A stretch of 64,000 nucleotides of DNA from Mucilaginibacter robiniae (GCF_012849215.1 NZ_CP051682.1:682001-746000), one strand, 5' to 3'; counted from the stretch's first letter, positions 1-8,233 are shown. The notes: generated by a model from the sequence alone, not told the origin. Program-made: numbers and translations.

Positions 1-1
1 T

Positions 2-310
2 GGCAATCCGTTTTTTCAAGTAAAGTATGGCTGCCCGGCTATTAACCTGATCGAAGAAATGTCGCCTTTAAATGAAGCTTTTCATCAAGCCTTATCCAAG
101 TTGGTTGCACAATGGCAAAAAGCTATTGAACAATGTATAAACAACGGTAAAACAACCGGCAAAATACATAATGAAGTAAATGCCACGCAAGTAGCCACGT
201 TTGTTATGGCAGGTTATGGTGGTATACGCAACTTGGGTAAAATATTAGGAGCAGACTGTTACCACACTTACCTGCATGAGCTTAAAATATACTTAGAAAC
301 GTTGAAATAA
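2..310 (+). CDS. TetR/AcrR family transcriptional regulator, C-terminal part (5' end outside window)
   Basis: The reading frame is open from base 2 and gives 103 residues up to TAA at 308-310. The start and the DNA-binding helix-turn-helix must lie before the window. The visible part is all helical and resembles the ligand-binding half of TetR/AcrR repressors: a GCP-x-INL-x-EEM-SPLNEAF-like segment, then a long amphipathic helix, then an ATFVMAGYGGIRNLGK-like segment. TetR proteins of this type usually repress a neighbouring gene and release DNA when they bind a small ligand. A perfect 28-bp palindrome starts 12 bases after the stop codon and precedes two membrane-protein genes on the same strand. 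Those genes are therefore its likely targets. The family call is firm for a C-terminal fragment; the ligand is unknown. Confidence 0.75.
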   Translation, partial: GNPFFQVKYGCPAINLIEEMSPLNEAFHQALSKLVAQWQKAIEQCINNGKTTGKIHNEVNATQVATFVMAGYGGIRNLGKILGADCYHTYLHELKIYLETLK

Positions 311-321
311 TTTTTTTTCAT

Positions 322-349
322 TAAAAACATACCAATTGGTATGTTTTTA
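322..349. promoter_or_regulatory. Perfect palindrome, probable TetR operator
   Basis: The 28 bases are a perfect inverted repeat centred on ACCAATTGGT. The right end touches a -7 box (TACTTTTG, 350-357), so a bound repressor dimer would cover the -33 region. A TetR gene ends just upstream. That the palindrome is this repressor's operator is inference from position and symmetry. Confidence 0.7.
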
Positions 350-357
350 TACTTTTG
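350..357 (+). promoter_or_regulatory. Bacteroidota -7 promoter box
   Basis: TACTTTTG matches TAnnTTTG exactly and lies 20 bases before the ATG at 378. Together with the adjoining palindrome it forms a repressible promoter for the DUF6010 gene and the gene after it. Confidence 0.65.
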
Positions 358-377
358 CATAGATCAATGTTAAAGTT

Positions 378-791
378 ATGACACATACTACTACTGAAAT
401 TTTTTCTTTATCAGATGCTTTCATGGCAATTGTTGTAGCACTAGTAGCCATTACCTTGTTATCCCTATTTCGAGAACCTGAACGACAAAAATTTAACGCT
501 TTACTTATTGCTGGAGCCAGTGCAACTTATTTGAGCGGAGGCTTAGGTGTATGGGAATTTACTTTTTGCGCTACCATGACGGCTTTAGCTTACTTTGGCT
601 TTAGGCATTATTATTTTATAGGAACAGGTTGGTTATTGCACGTAGGCTGGGATGTAATGCATCATTTATATGGTAGTCCCATCATCCCCTTTTTGCCCAC
701 TTCATCAGCCGGATGTGCGGTTTGTGATAGCTTACTGGCCTTGTGGTTCTTTTGCAAAGCGCCGTCGGTATTTACTTGGTTTCGTAAATAG
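378..791 (+). CDS. DUF6010 family membrane protein
   Basis: The 137-residue protein has about four hydrophobic segments (roughly 14-32, 42-60, 62-80 and 110-127). It carries the conserved block GWLLHVGWDVMHHLYG followed by PFLPTSSAGCAVCDS, which I recognise as DUF6010. The His, Trp and Cys residues between membrane segments could bind a metal or heme, but no function is known to me. The gene is the first one after the TetR operator and -7 box, and a second membrane protein follows 18 bases later, so the two probably form one TetR-controlled operon. Family assignment comes from recognised motifs; function is open. Confidence 0.75.
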   Translation: MTHTTTEIFSLSDAFMAIVVALVAITLLSLFREPERQKFNALLIAGASATYLSGGLGVWEFTFCATMTALAYFGFRHYYFIGTGWLLHVGWDVMHHLYGSPIIPFLPTSSAGCAVCDSLLALWFFCKAPSVFTWFRK

Positions 792-809
792 TTTTTAAAT
801 TAGCTTGAT

Positions 810-1274
810 ATGTACCCTACCCTTTTAGCCCTACACTCGCTTACCCGGTGGTTGGTTCTGATCAGCCTGATGTATGCTATTTACCGTGCTTACCGGGGGC
901 AACACAAGCATTTGCCTTTCACTAAGTTTGATAACACCGTTCGGCATGTTACGGCTACGATAGCGCATATACAACTTACTTGGGGCGTTTGGCTGTACAT
1001 TATTAGTCCGCTAACAGAATACTTCCGGGATCATTTCAGCACGGCTGTACACGATCGGCAGTTCCGTTTTTTCGGGATGGAACACAGCTTGATGATGCTC
1101 ACAGCTGTTACGCTAATTACCATAGGCTCGGCAAAAGCTAAACGCCAAGCTACCGATCAGCAAAAATTTAAAACGATGGTTACATGGTTTACCATTGCAC
1201 TGCTTATCATCCTATCTTCTATTCCCTGGTCATTTTCGCCTTTAATCAGCCGACCTAATTTTCGGCCTTTCTAA
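810..1274 (+). CDS. Small four-helix membrane protein with conserved His residues
   Basis: The 154-residue protein has four predicted membrane helices. Helix 1 contains HSLTRW, helix 2 contains AHIQLTWG, helix 3 follows GMEHSLMM, and helix 4 lies near the C-terminus. Histidines at similar depths in three helices resemble di-heme cytochrome b-like four-helix bundles, but no CxxCH motif or named domain is visible. I therefore leave it as an unnamed membrane protein. It follows the DUF6010 gene by 18 bases on the same strand and probably shares its TetR-controlled promoter. A heme- or quinone-linked role is a guess. Confidence 0.6.
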   Translation: MYPTLLALHSLTRWLVLISLMYAIYRAYRGQHKHLPFTKFDNTVRHVTATIAHIQLTWGVWLYIISPLTEYFRDHFSTAVHDRQFRFFGMEHSLMMLTAVTLITIGSAKAKRQATDQQKFKTMVTWFTIALLIILSSIPWSFSPLISRPNFRPF

Positions 1275-1305
1275 TTAGGGAACGATTAATAATTATGATA
1301 GCAGC

Positions 1306-2052
1306 TTATTCTGCTTGTCCTTTCAAAGTGATGGCATCATCTTTCTCATGAACCAAATGAACAAACTTGTCCCAGAAACCATCCTTAGGCAGAGAGGCAA
1401 TGATATCGATGGGTTCTTTTTTAACCGGATGTATAAATTGCAGACGCCGGGCATGCAGGCAAATACTTTTCTTTAAGCTGCCACGTGGGTAGCCATACTT
1501 GTTATCGCCTACTATGGGACAGTTTAGGGTAGATAACTGTACACGTATTTGGTGCGGACGACCAGTAATCGGGTTTACCTGGATTAAATAGTAGCCTTGC
1601 AGTTCGCCCACCATACGGTAATGTAACTCGGAGCGTAAACTTCCTTTTACTTCGTGGTCATGGGCTTTGGTTACATTTTTTTGCGGATTTTTAACCAGCC
1701 AATGTACCAAATCACCATAAGGCGGATTAGGCTGGTTGCGTACCACGGCGTAATAGGTCTTACGCATTTCGCGCGTTTTAAACATTTGATTTATCCGATC
1801 AAGCGCTTTACTGGTTTTGGCAAACAGGATAACGCCACTTACGGGCCTATCCAAACGGTGCACTACACCTAAAAAGGCGCCATTAGGTTTGTTATACTTT
1901 TGAGCCAGGTACCTTTTTACCTTTTCATCCAAAGGTTCATCGCCGGTATCATCCACCTGCACAATATCGCCTGCCCGCTTGTTAATAGCAATCAGGTGGT
2001 TGTCTTCATATAAAACATCGTTGTCGGTGATGTCGGTACGAGAATTTTGCAT
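1306..2052 (-). CDS. RluA-family RNA pseudouridine synthase
   Basis: The 248-residue protein is a pseudouridine synthase of the RluA family. It has HRLDRPVSG at residues 65-73, with Asp68 as the expected catalytic residue, and the later RPHQIRVQL motif typical of the family. No S4 RNA-binding domain precedes the catalytic domain, so it is the short form also seen in RluA and TruC rather than RluC or RluD. The enzyme isomerises uridine in rRNA or tRNA. The exact target cannot be read from the sequence. It converges on the TetR-controlled operon and is transcribed alone. The ATG at 2052 is the first start in frame and gives a normal N-terminus. Confidence 0.9.
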   Translation of the reverse strand: MQNSRTDITDNDVLYEDNHLIAINKRAGDIVQVDDTGDEPLDEKVKRYLAQKYNKPNGAFLGVVHRLDRPVSGVILFAKTSKALDRINQMFKTREMRKTYYAVVRNQPNPPYGDLVHWLVKNPQKNVTKAHDHEVKGSLRSELHYRMVGELQGYYLIQVNPITGRPHQIRVQLSTLNCPIVGDNKYGYPRGSLKKSICLHARRLQFIHPVKKEPIDIIASLPKDGFWDKFVHLVHEKDDAITLKGQAE

Positions 2053-2201
2053 GGCAGGTATTTGAATCCGGATATCAGCAAATCCGTAAGTATATTTCGG
2101 ATACAGTTAAATAAAATGAACGTTTAATCAAGCTATACCTAATTTAAACTTTACTTAAAATGTGAGTCTTGGCTCTCAGCTCTTGTTTATTAATTCTAGT
2201 T

Positions 2202-3017
2202 TTAATATTGTTCCTTATCGCTTGGGAATGCTTGTGCTTTTACATCACTTACATAATGCTTTATAGCATCATTCATTACCTCGTACAAACTAGCATACTG
2301 GCGTAAAAACCGCGGACGGAAACCTTTGTTCAGGCCCAACATATCATGAATAACCAGCACCTGTCCGTCACAACCTTGGCCAGCGCCAATACCAATAGTT
2401 GGTATTTGCAGGCTTTGCGTAACCTCGCCCGCCAATACAGCCGGAATCTTTTCCAGCACCACCGCAAAACAGCCCAATTCTTGTAGTTTCAAAGCATCAT
2501 CTTTCAGCTTTTGTGCTTCAGCCTCTTCCTTAGCCCTTACGGTGTAAGTACCAAACTTGTAAATAGATTGCGGTGTTAAACCTAAATGCCCCATTACCGG
2601 AATACCGGCAGTCAGGATACGGCTTACTGATTCGGCAATTTCTATACCACCTTCTAATTTTACCGCATGCGCGCCCGATTCTTTCATGATACGGATAGCC
2701 GAACTCAGCGCTTCTTTTGAGTTGCCTTGGTATGAGCCAAAAGGCAAATCAACCACCACAAGTGCCCGGCTTGCTGCCCGCACTACTGATGAAGCATGAT
2801 AAATCATCTGATCGAGCGTGATAGGCAATGTGGTTTCATGTCCCGCCATTACGTTAGAAGCTGAGTCACCTACCAGAATCACATCAATGCCGGCATTATC
2901 AACAATAGCAGCCATTGAGTAATCATAGGAAGTAAGCATGGCTATTTTTTCGCCTTTACTTTTCATAGCCTGAAGGCTGTGGGTGGTAACGCGTTTAATT
3001 TCTTTATTTACTGACAT
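2202..3017 (-). CDS. panB: 3-methyl-2-oxobutanoate hydroxymethyltransferase
   Basis: PanB transfers a hydroxymethyl group from 5,10-methylene-tetrahydrofolate to 2-oxoisovalerate, making ketopantoate, the first committed step of pantothenate and CoA synthesis. Visible hallmarks are SYDYSMA near residue 30, [14 protein letters not shown] (metal-binding Asp), VKLEGG, and [11 protein letters not shown]. The protein is 271 residues, normal for the family. A longer frame begins at 3053 but lies inside a perfect -7 box (3051-3058), so it would not be transcribed. ATG 3017 gives the usual N-terminus with [12 protein letters not shown]. No other pantothenate gene lies nearby. It is divergent from carA, with the shared control region at 3018-3229. 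Confidence 0.95.
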   Translation of the reverse strand: MSVNKEIKRVTTHSLQAMKSKGEKIAMLTSYDYSMAAIVDNAGIDVILVGDSASNVMAGHETTLPITLDQMIYHASSVVRAASRALVVVDLPFGSYQGNSKEALSSAIRIMKESGAHAVKLEGGIEIAESVSRILTAGIPVMGHLGLTPQSIYKFGTYTVRAKEEAEAQKLKDDALKLQELGCFAVVLEKIPAVLAGEVTQSLQIPTIGIGAGQGCDGQVLVIHDMLGLNKGFRPRFLRQYASLYEVMNDAIKHYVSDVKAQAFPSDKEQY

Positions 3018-3050
3018 GGTAAATGCTAAACAGTGGTTAAAGCTGCCCTG

Positions 3051-3058
3051 CAAAGGTA
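3051..3058 (-). promoter_or_regulatory. -7 promoter box of panB
   Basis: The minus strand reads TACCTTTG, a perfect TAnnTTTG match. Transcription should begin near 3045, about 28 bases before the chosen panB ATG, which rules out the longer reading frame. Confidence 0.65.
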
Positions 3059-3116
3059 GAAACTACCTGTTAATAATTTATTGCATTTTTGACATGCTAT
3101 CAATATTAAAATTACG

Positions 3117-3124
3117 TATTTTTG
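3117..3124 (+). promoter_or_regulatory. -7 promoter box of carA
   Basis: TATTTTTG matches TAnnTTTG. Initiation near 3130 would give a leader of about 100 nt before the carA ATG. A TTTG at 3088-3091 is a possible -33 element, but its 25-base spacing is longer than usual. Confidence 0.55.
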
Positions 3125-3128
3125 CAGC

Positions 3129-3173
3129 GTGAATACAGAAGCATGTTTACTTCTTCTTTCCAACTGTTTTCAC
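3129..3173 (+). other. Possible hairpin at the 5' end of the carA leader
   Basis: GTGAATACAG (3129-3138) pairs with CTGTTTTCAC (3164-3173) with one mismatch. The structure begins at the predicted transcription start. Its role is unknown. Confidence 0.35.
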
Positions 3174-3229
3174 GGAGCTGCACACCAGGCCAACCGGCTT
3201 ATCGTTAATCCTTTTATAATTTTTGTAAG

Positions 3230-4330
3230 ATGACAAATTACACCAAATTACCGGCTGTATTGTTACTGGCTGACGGAACTGTTTTTCATGGCAAAGCAGC
3301 CGGCAAAATAGGTACCACTACAGGCGAGATTTGCTACAATACCGGCATGACCGGCTATCAGGAAATTTTTACCGATCCTTCCTATTTCGGGCAAATTATG
3401 GTAACCACTAATGCTCATATCGGCAACTACGGTATCAGCAAGGAAGAAACCGAATCGAGTAAAATACAGATTGCAGGTTTGGTTTGTAAAAATTATAACA
3501 TTGCTTATAGCCGCAAACAAGCTGATGAATCTATTCAGGATTATTTTCAGGAGCAGAACATTACCTGTATATCAGATATTGATACCCGCCAACTGGTACG
3601 CCACATACGTGATAAAGGCGCCATGAACGCTATTATTTCTTCAGAAATTTTAGATGTGGAAGAACTGAAACGCAGATTGGCGGCTGTACCTTCTATGGAT
3701 GGTTTGGAGTTGTCTTCACAAGTATCTACTACTGAAACTTATACTTTTGGCAATGAAAATGCTCCTTACCGGGTAGCAGTGCTGGATTTAGGCGTAAAGA
3801 AAAATATTCTGCGTAACTTTTCTGATCGTGATGTTTATGCTAAGGTATATCCGGCTAAAACCTCTTTCGAAGAAATGGAGAAAGATTTTCAGCCAACCGG
3901 CTACTTCATTTCCAATGGCCCCGGCGACCCTTCGGCTATGCCTTACGCTGTTGATACCGTAAAAGAAATTTTAGATGCCGACAAACCTTTGTTTGGCATT
4001 TGCTTAGGCCACCAGTTATTGGCTTTGGCCAATGGCATTCCAACCAAAAAAATGTTTAACGGTCATCGTGGCTTGAACCATCCGGTTAAAAACGTGATTA
4101 AAGATCATTGCGAGGTAACTTCACAAAACCACGGTTTTGGTGTGGTGCAGGATGCGGTACGCGCATCAGATAAAGTGGAAATTACCCACGTAAACCTGAA
4201 CGATCAATCTATTGAAGGCATTCGGGTAAAAGATAAAAAAGCATTCTCGGTACAATATCACCCTGAATCATCTCCCGGCCCACATGATAGCCGCTACTTG
4301 TTTGATGATTTTGTAGATTTAATGAAATAA
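3230..4330 (+). CDS. carA: Carbamoyl-phosphate synthase small subunit (glutaminase)
   Basis: CarA hydrolyses glutamine and passes ammonia to CarB, which makes carbamoyl phosphate for arginine and pyrimidine synthesis. The N-terminal CPSase domain occupies about residues 1-150 (GEICYNTGMTGYQE visible). The C-terminal class I glutamine amidotransferase domain contains SNGPGDPS, the nucleophile motif FGICLGHQLL (Cys near 258), and YHPESSPGP supplying the catalytic His and Glu. At 366 residues it is full length. carB is not adjacent, so the subunits must be made from separate loci. A strong terminator follows at 4353-4385, making carA a single-gene unit with a leader of about 100 nt. Confidence 0.97.
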   Translation: MTNYTKLPAVLLLADGTVFHGKAAGKIGTTTGEICYNTGMTGYQEIFTDPSYFGQIMVTTNAHIGNYGISKEETESSKIQIAGLVCKNYNIAYSRKQADESIQDYFQEQNITCISDIDTRQLVRHIRDKGAMNAIISSEILDVEELKRRLAAVPSMDGLELSSQVSTTETYTFGNENAPYRVAVLDLGVKKNILRNFSDRDVYAKVYPAKTSFEEMEKDFQPTGYFISNGPGDPSAMPYAVDTVKEILDADKPLFGICLGHQLLALANGIPTKKMFNGHRGLNHPVKNVIKDHCEVTSQNHGFGVVQDAVRASDKVEITHVNLNDQSIEGIRVKDKKAFSVQYHPESSPGPHDSRYLFDDFVDLMK

Positions 4331-4352
4331 TATAACAGATTAATCTCTGTAT

Positions 4353-4385
4353 AAAAGCCAGGTATAATTGCCTGGCTTTTTTTAT
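4353..4385 (+). terminator. Intrinsic terminator after carA
   Basis: AAAAGCCAGG (4353-4362) pairs perfectly with CCTGGCTTTT (4371-4380) across an 8-nt loop, followed by more T residues. It is a classic rho-independent terminator. Confidence 0.85.
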
Positions 4386-4543
4386 ATCTGCAATTGCAAC
4401 TTAACCGATACAATTTAAATATTCATCCATACTTATTGTTAAGTTAAAACTAAACGGGTAGCTTTACTATTAACTAATTAAACATACTCACTAAAACCTT
4501 GTATTACTATACTGCGTAAACTGTTTTTAATTAATAAATAACT

Positions 4544-4954
4544 ATGGCCAAAAGCTTACCTATTGTAATGTTGATTATACTTTTCTTTGCTGCTTCCTGC
4601 CAAAAAGCAGATTTGAAAGATATGCTGATTACGCCCGACTCGGTAAGTACTATCAAAATTAGTGTAGCTAGTGTAAGCGGGCCTACTACTACTTCTGTTA
4701 ACCAGGAAGTAAGCTATTTAGTTACCTGGCCGCATAGCCGCACTTACACCGCCTTTCGCAACTTTAAAACAGATACGCTGGGCCAAACCAGCCATATTAC
4801 TTTATATGTAGATAGCAATAGTTGCCAAACCTGCATCGTAAATACTACAACTGCTACCTACAAATTTAAACCAACTGCTAAGGGTACTTACTACTTGAAG
4901 TTTTTAGGCCGCGATAGTACCCACACTATTGTAGATACCGTTACTGTAAAATAG
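4544..4954 (+). CDS. Putative lipoprotein of unknown function
   Basis: The 136-residue protein starts with a hydrophobic signal ending in FAASC, so Cys19 should be lipidated by the lipoprotein pathway. The mature part is Thr/Ser rich and probably all beta. It contains a CQTC motif near residues 88-91 and ends in IVDTVTVK, as in immunoglobulin-like beta-sandwich folds. I recognise no named family. It stands alone between the carA terminator and a DUF2945 gene. Export and lipidation are well supported; function is not. Confidence 0.7.
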   Translation: MAKSLPIVMLIILFFAASCQKADLKDMLITPDSVSTIKISVASVSGPTTTSVNQEVSYLVTWPHSRTYTAFRNFKTDTLGQTSHITLYVDSNSCQTCIVNTTTATYKFKPTAKGTYYLKFLGRDSTHTIVDTVTVK

Positions 4955-5029
4955 ATTCATTTACTTTTAAAAGTTCTAAGGCCCAAATACGGCAGCAATT
5001 TTGTTGTATCCCTTGAAAACAACATCACT

Positions 5030-5242
5030 ATGAAAAAGGGAGATACCGTACACTGGAACTGGGGCCAATCAGAAGCTGAAGGCAAAATTGAAGAAAAGCA
5101 TGACAAGCCAGTTCAAAAAACCATTAAAGGCACTAAGGTAAAACGCAATGCCAGTAAAGATGAGCCTGCCTACGAGATTAAACAGGCTAACGGCAATAAA
5201 GTACTCAAGTCAGAAAGCGAGTTAGAAAAAGGAAAGAAGTAA
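5030..5242 (+). CDS. DUF2945 / Hva1-TUDOR domain protein
   Basis: This 70-residue, highly charged protein matches the hypervirulence-associated TUDOR domain family (DUF2945). It has GDTVHWNWG at the start, IKGTKVKRNAS in the middle, then DEPAYEIKQANG and VLKSESEL at the end. The fold is a small SH3-like barrel and the biochemical function is not established. It has no signal peptide, so it is cytoplasmic. A long hairpin terminator follows within 15 bases of the stop. Confidence 0.85.
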   Translation: MKKGDTVHWNWGQSEAEGKIEEKHDKPVQKTIKGTKVKRNASKDEPAYEIKQANGNKVLKSESELEKGKK

Positions 5243-5255
5243 CATCCACATCCAA

Positions 5256-5303
5256 TACCCAATAAATAGACCCGCCCTTAGAAGCGGGCCTATTTATTGG
5301 GTA
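5256..5303 (+). terminator. Long hairpin terminator after the DUF2945 gene
   Basis: TACCCAATAAATAG (5256-5269) plus CCCGC (5271-5275) pairs with GCGGG (5284-5288) plus CTATTTATTGGGTA (5290-5303), with one internal mismatch. The stem is long and stable, but no strong T-run follows. Confidence 0.65.
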
Positions 5304-5442
5304 GTATTAGCTGATACCAGCAACATACCTTTTATTAAAGGTTTATAATAATCAACCAAGTTTTTTTGCCATTCACCGCTTATTTGATGCTGTTTACCGA
5401 AAAGTGCATCAGGATTTTTTTTTGTTGGTATATATTTATACC

Positions 5443-6207
5443 ATGATAGCACAACCTATTATCACAGTTAACAACCTGGTTAAAAAATATGGTGATTTTA
5501 CCGCCGTGAATGGCATCAGCTTTACGGTTTACGAGGGTGAAATTTTTGGCTTACTAGGCCCCAATGGCGCAGGTAAAACTACCACACTGGAGATTATTGA
5601 AACCCTTCGCAACAAAACTTCGGGCGAGGTAATGGTAGATGGCTTTTCTATTGATGCGGATGCCAACAGCATTAAACAGCGTATTGGTGTGCAGTTGCAA
5701 GCAGCTGGTTATTATCCTAATCTGAACTTGTATGAGCTACTGGTCCTGTTTTCGGGCTTGTACGGTGTAAAGGTAAACCCAATGGATATGCTGGAAAAAG
5801 TAGCCTTGACTGATAAAGCGAAAGCAAAATACAAAGACCTGTCTGGCGGGCAAAAGCAACGTTTTTCTATTGCCACTACCCTACTCAACAATCCGCGTAT
5901 TATATTTCTGGATGAACCGACTACCGGTCTCGATCCACAGGCCCGCCGTAACCTTTGGGATTTAATACGACAAATACGAGACAGCGGTACTACTATAGTA
6001 ATTACAACTCATTACATGGATGAAGCAGAAGAACTGTGCAATCGTGTCGCCTTTGTAGATGGTGGCCGAATTATCGGTCTAGATACACCTGACCACTTTA
6101 TTGACCAGTTGGTAGCCTCAGGTTTTGAACGCAAAAAGCAGGTTAAACAAGCCAATTTAGAAGATGTCTTTATCAACCTAACCGGGAAGGAATGGCGTGA
6201 AGGATAA
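5443..6207 (+). CDS. ABC transporter ATP-binding protein (drug/ABC-2 exporter type)
   Basis: The 254-residue nucleotide-binding subunit has Walker A GPNGAGKTTT, Q-loop, signature LSGGQKQRFS, Walker B IIFLDEPTTGLD, and the switch His in VITTHYMDEAEEL. The order and sequence match the CcmA/DrrA/NatA-like group that powers ABC-2 exporters. I chose ATG 5443 because the ABC fold (PIITVNNLVKKYG) begins right after it; the 13 extra residues of a longer frame look random. The matching permease gene follows after a 119-base gap. The substrate is unknown. Confidence 0.9.
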   Translation: MIAQPIITVNNLVKKYGDFTAVNGISFTVYEGEIFGLLGPNGAGKTTTLEIIETLRNKTSGEVMVDGFSIDADANSIKQRIGVQLQAAGYYPNLNLYELLVLFSGLYGVKVNPMDMLEKVALTDKAKAKYKDLSGGQKQRFSIATTLLNNPRIIFLDEPTTGLDPQARRNLWDLIRQIRDSGTTIVITTHYMDEAEELCNRVAFVDGGRIIGLDTPDHFIDQLVASGFERKKQVKQANLEDVFINLTGKEWREG

Positions 6208-6208
6208 A

Positions 6209-6270
6209 TTAGTTCACAGTTAATGGTTCTTAGTTGAAGTATGGCACCATTCACTATAAGCTAATGAACT
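6209..6270. repeat. Imperfect hairpin element between ABC transporter genes
   Basis: AGTTCA (6211-6216) pairs with TGAACT (6265-6270), and AATGGT (6222-6227) pairs with ACCATT (6246-6251). The composition resembles the heptamer-rich hairpin element at 23499-23740 and may be a decayed relative. It lies within a probable operon. Confidence 0.35.
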
Positions 6271-6326
6271 CCTCATATATCATTATGCACTAATCAATCT
6301 CCCCTATCAATCACTATCCCATACAC

Positions 6327-7478
6327 ATGAACACCAAACCTTACAGCAATCTTAATGCTACGTTAGCTATTGCGCGTGCCAGTTTACGTTCTATACTGCG
6401 TAGCCCTTCAGCAGTAGTATTCAGCTTATTGTTTCCATTAATCTTCATTGTCATCTTTGCCAATATTGGCAATGGCGGCGTTAGTGTGGATGTTGGTTTG
6501 GCAAAAGGCAGTGATACATTAAACTCGGTGTATCAGATATTGAAACACAGCAAGGTTGTTAATATAATTACTAATCAAAATCAAGCCGAAATGCAAAAGA
6601 ACCTAATAAAAGGGAGCATTGATGCAGTTGTTCAAATCACTAACAATCAAAGTAAGAACAACAAATCAGGTGGATGGATAATTTATCCGCCTTTAGCAGG
6701 ACAAATAAAACCGTCATTATCAATAAACGTGCATTATACCTCTGCTTCTCCTGATAAAGGAAGCATCTTAAAATCAATACTGAGTAGTATTTTGTATCAA
6801 ACTAATACTCAGGTTTCAAATGATATTCCTATAGTAGCCCAGCTAACCGAAACTACGGTAAAAGGTCGCGAATACAAATACATCGATTTTATTTTGCCTG
6901 GACAGCTCGGTTTTTCCCTACTTAACATTGGGGTATTTGGAACGGCTTTCGTATTTTTAAGCTTACGGCAAACCCTGGTTATCAAAAGGTTTTTTGCAAC
7001 ACCTGTAAGAAAATACAGCATTGTACTGGGCGAAATGCTAGCCCGTGTTGCTTTTGCTTTGTTAGGAGCCATTATTATTATCATGATCGGACATCTGGCG
7101 TTTGGCTTTACCTTAGTACACGGGGCGGTTACCGTACTCAATATGCTGCTTTTAGCTTTTATCGGGTTGATTATCTTCATGGGCTTTGGCTTCATCATAT
7201 CCGGCTTGGCTAAAAATGAAACCAGTGTACCGCCGTTGTCTAACATTATTACCCTGCCCCAGTTTTTATTATCAGGAACGTTTTTTTCAACAGCTGCTTT
7301 TCCAAAATGGTTACAGCCCATTAGCAATGTGTTGCCCTTAACACACCTTAACAATGCCATGCGTAAAGTGGCCTTTGAGGGTGCCGCCATCACCGATGTT
7401 ACTCATCAGTTATTTGTTCTGTTACTTTGGGGAATTGGCATTTACATAATTGCTGTAAAAACTTTTAAATGGGAATAG
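6327..7478 (+). CDS. ABC-2 type transporter permease
   Basis: The 383-residue membrane subunit shows the ABC-2 layout. One N-terminal membrane helix (about 28-46) is followed by a large extracytoplasmic domain to about residue 185, then five helices in the C-terminal half. The motif LPGQLGFSLLNIGVFG and the later NIITLPQFLLSGTFF are typical of DrrB/YhgE-like exporters. The ATPase partner ends 119 bases upstream, and together they form a two-gene exporter. Substrates for this class include drugs and lipids; none can be inferred here. The next gene encodes a probable outer-membrane protein with its own promoter-like box. Confidence 0.85.
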   Translation: MNTKPYSNLNATLAIARASLRSILRSPSAVVFSLLFPLIFIVIFANIGNGGVSVDVGLAKGSDTLNSVYQILKHSKVVNIITNQNQAEMQKNLIKGSIDAVVQITNNQSKNNKSGGWIIYPPLAGQIKPSLSINVHYTSASPDKGSILKSILSSILYQTNTQVSNDIPIVAQLTETTVKGREYKYIDFILPGQLGFSLLNIGVFGTAFVFLSLRQTLVIKRFFATPVRKYSIVLGEMLARVAFALLGAIIIIMIGHLAFGFTLVHGAVTVLNMLLLAFIGLIIFMGFGFIISGLAKNETSVPPLSNIITLPQFLLSGTFFSTAAFPKWLQPISNVLPLTHLNNAMRKVAFEGAAITDVTHQLFVLLLWGIGIYIIAVKTFKWE

Positions 7479-7509
7479 TGCATTAAGCTAATATTAAGTA
7501 TAAGATTTA

Positions 7510-7517
7510 TACTTTCG
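7510..7517 (+). promoter_or_regulatory. -7-like promoter box of the DUF2490 gene
   Basis: TACTTTCG matches TAnnTTTG with one change and lies 23 bases before the ATG at 7541. Confidence 0.4.
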
Positions 7518-7540
7518 CCATTGTTAACAATTATTTAACA

Positions 7541-8233
7541 ATGGCATTTATGCGAAAACTTTTCCTCTTACTTCTATTATCAACAATTACAAAGTTTACT
7601 GCGCAAGCGCAATATAAAGGTTTAGGTAGCTGGAATATCATTACCGTAAACCTTCCGGGTAATGACCTGCACCATTGGGGCGGCTATGCTGAAGCTCAAA
7701 ACCGGAACTACGATGTAACTAGCCATTTCTATTACTATGAAGTAAAAGCCGGAGTTAGTTATAATCTGGATAAAAACAGTTATGTATTATTAGGTACAGG
7801 CCGGTACACTACTTACGGCTATGATGCAGTTGATGATGGTCCGCAAATTACTGAAACCCGCTTATGGGAACAGCTTACCTACAACCATTATATCAGCCGC
7901 GTTAAACTGGAACACCGTTACCGTATTGAGCAACGCTTTCTGAATACCGGTTATTTGAACCGCTTCCGGTATCGGCTTAATGTAACTGTACCCATTAATA
8001 AACCTGTGCTATCGCCCACAACCTTTTTTGCCGCAGCGTTTGGAGAGGTTTTCTTTAACAATAAACAACCTAATTTGGAGCGAAATCGCTTTTCGCCATC
8101 CTTAGGCTATCAGTTCAACAAAGCATTCTTATTACAGGCGGGTTACATCAACCAGCGCAATTATGCTACCCTATCCAGCAACGATAAAAATTACCTGATA
8201 CTCACAGCTACCTACAATATACAGCGCAAATAA
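7541..8233 (+). CDS. DUF2490 family outer-membrane beta-barrel protein
   Basis: The 230-residue protein has a signal peptide (about 1-23, ending AQA-QY), then repeated amphipathic beta strands rich in Tyr and Arg, with the pattern LEHRYRIEQRFLN--YLNRFRYRLN that I associate with DUF2490. The last residues alternate hydrophobic and polar, as in outer-membrane barrels. The family's function is unknown. A second ATG at 7550 could be used and would slightly shorten the signal. It lies between the ABC exporter and eno and seems to be transcribed separately. Confidence 0.8.
   Translation: MAFMRKLFLLLLLSTITKFTAQAQYKGLGSWNIITVNLPGNDLHHWGGYAEAQNRNYDVTSHFYYYEVKAGVSYNLDKNSYVLLGTGRYTTYGYDAVDDGPQITETRLWEQLTYNHYISRVKLEHRYRIEQRFLNTGYLNRFRYRLNVTVPINKPVLSPTTFFAAAFGEVFFNNKQPNLERNRFSPSLGYQFNKAFLLQAGYINQRNYATLSSNDKNYLILTATYNIQRK

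Noticed and set aside
1654..1872. Plus-strand frame inside the pseudouridine synthase gene
   Set aside because: It is a shadow of the clear minus-strand gene.
3018..3053. N-terminal extension of panB
   Set aside because: It lies in the leader and overlaps a perfect -7 box.
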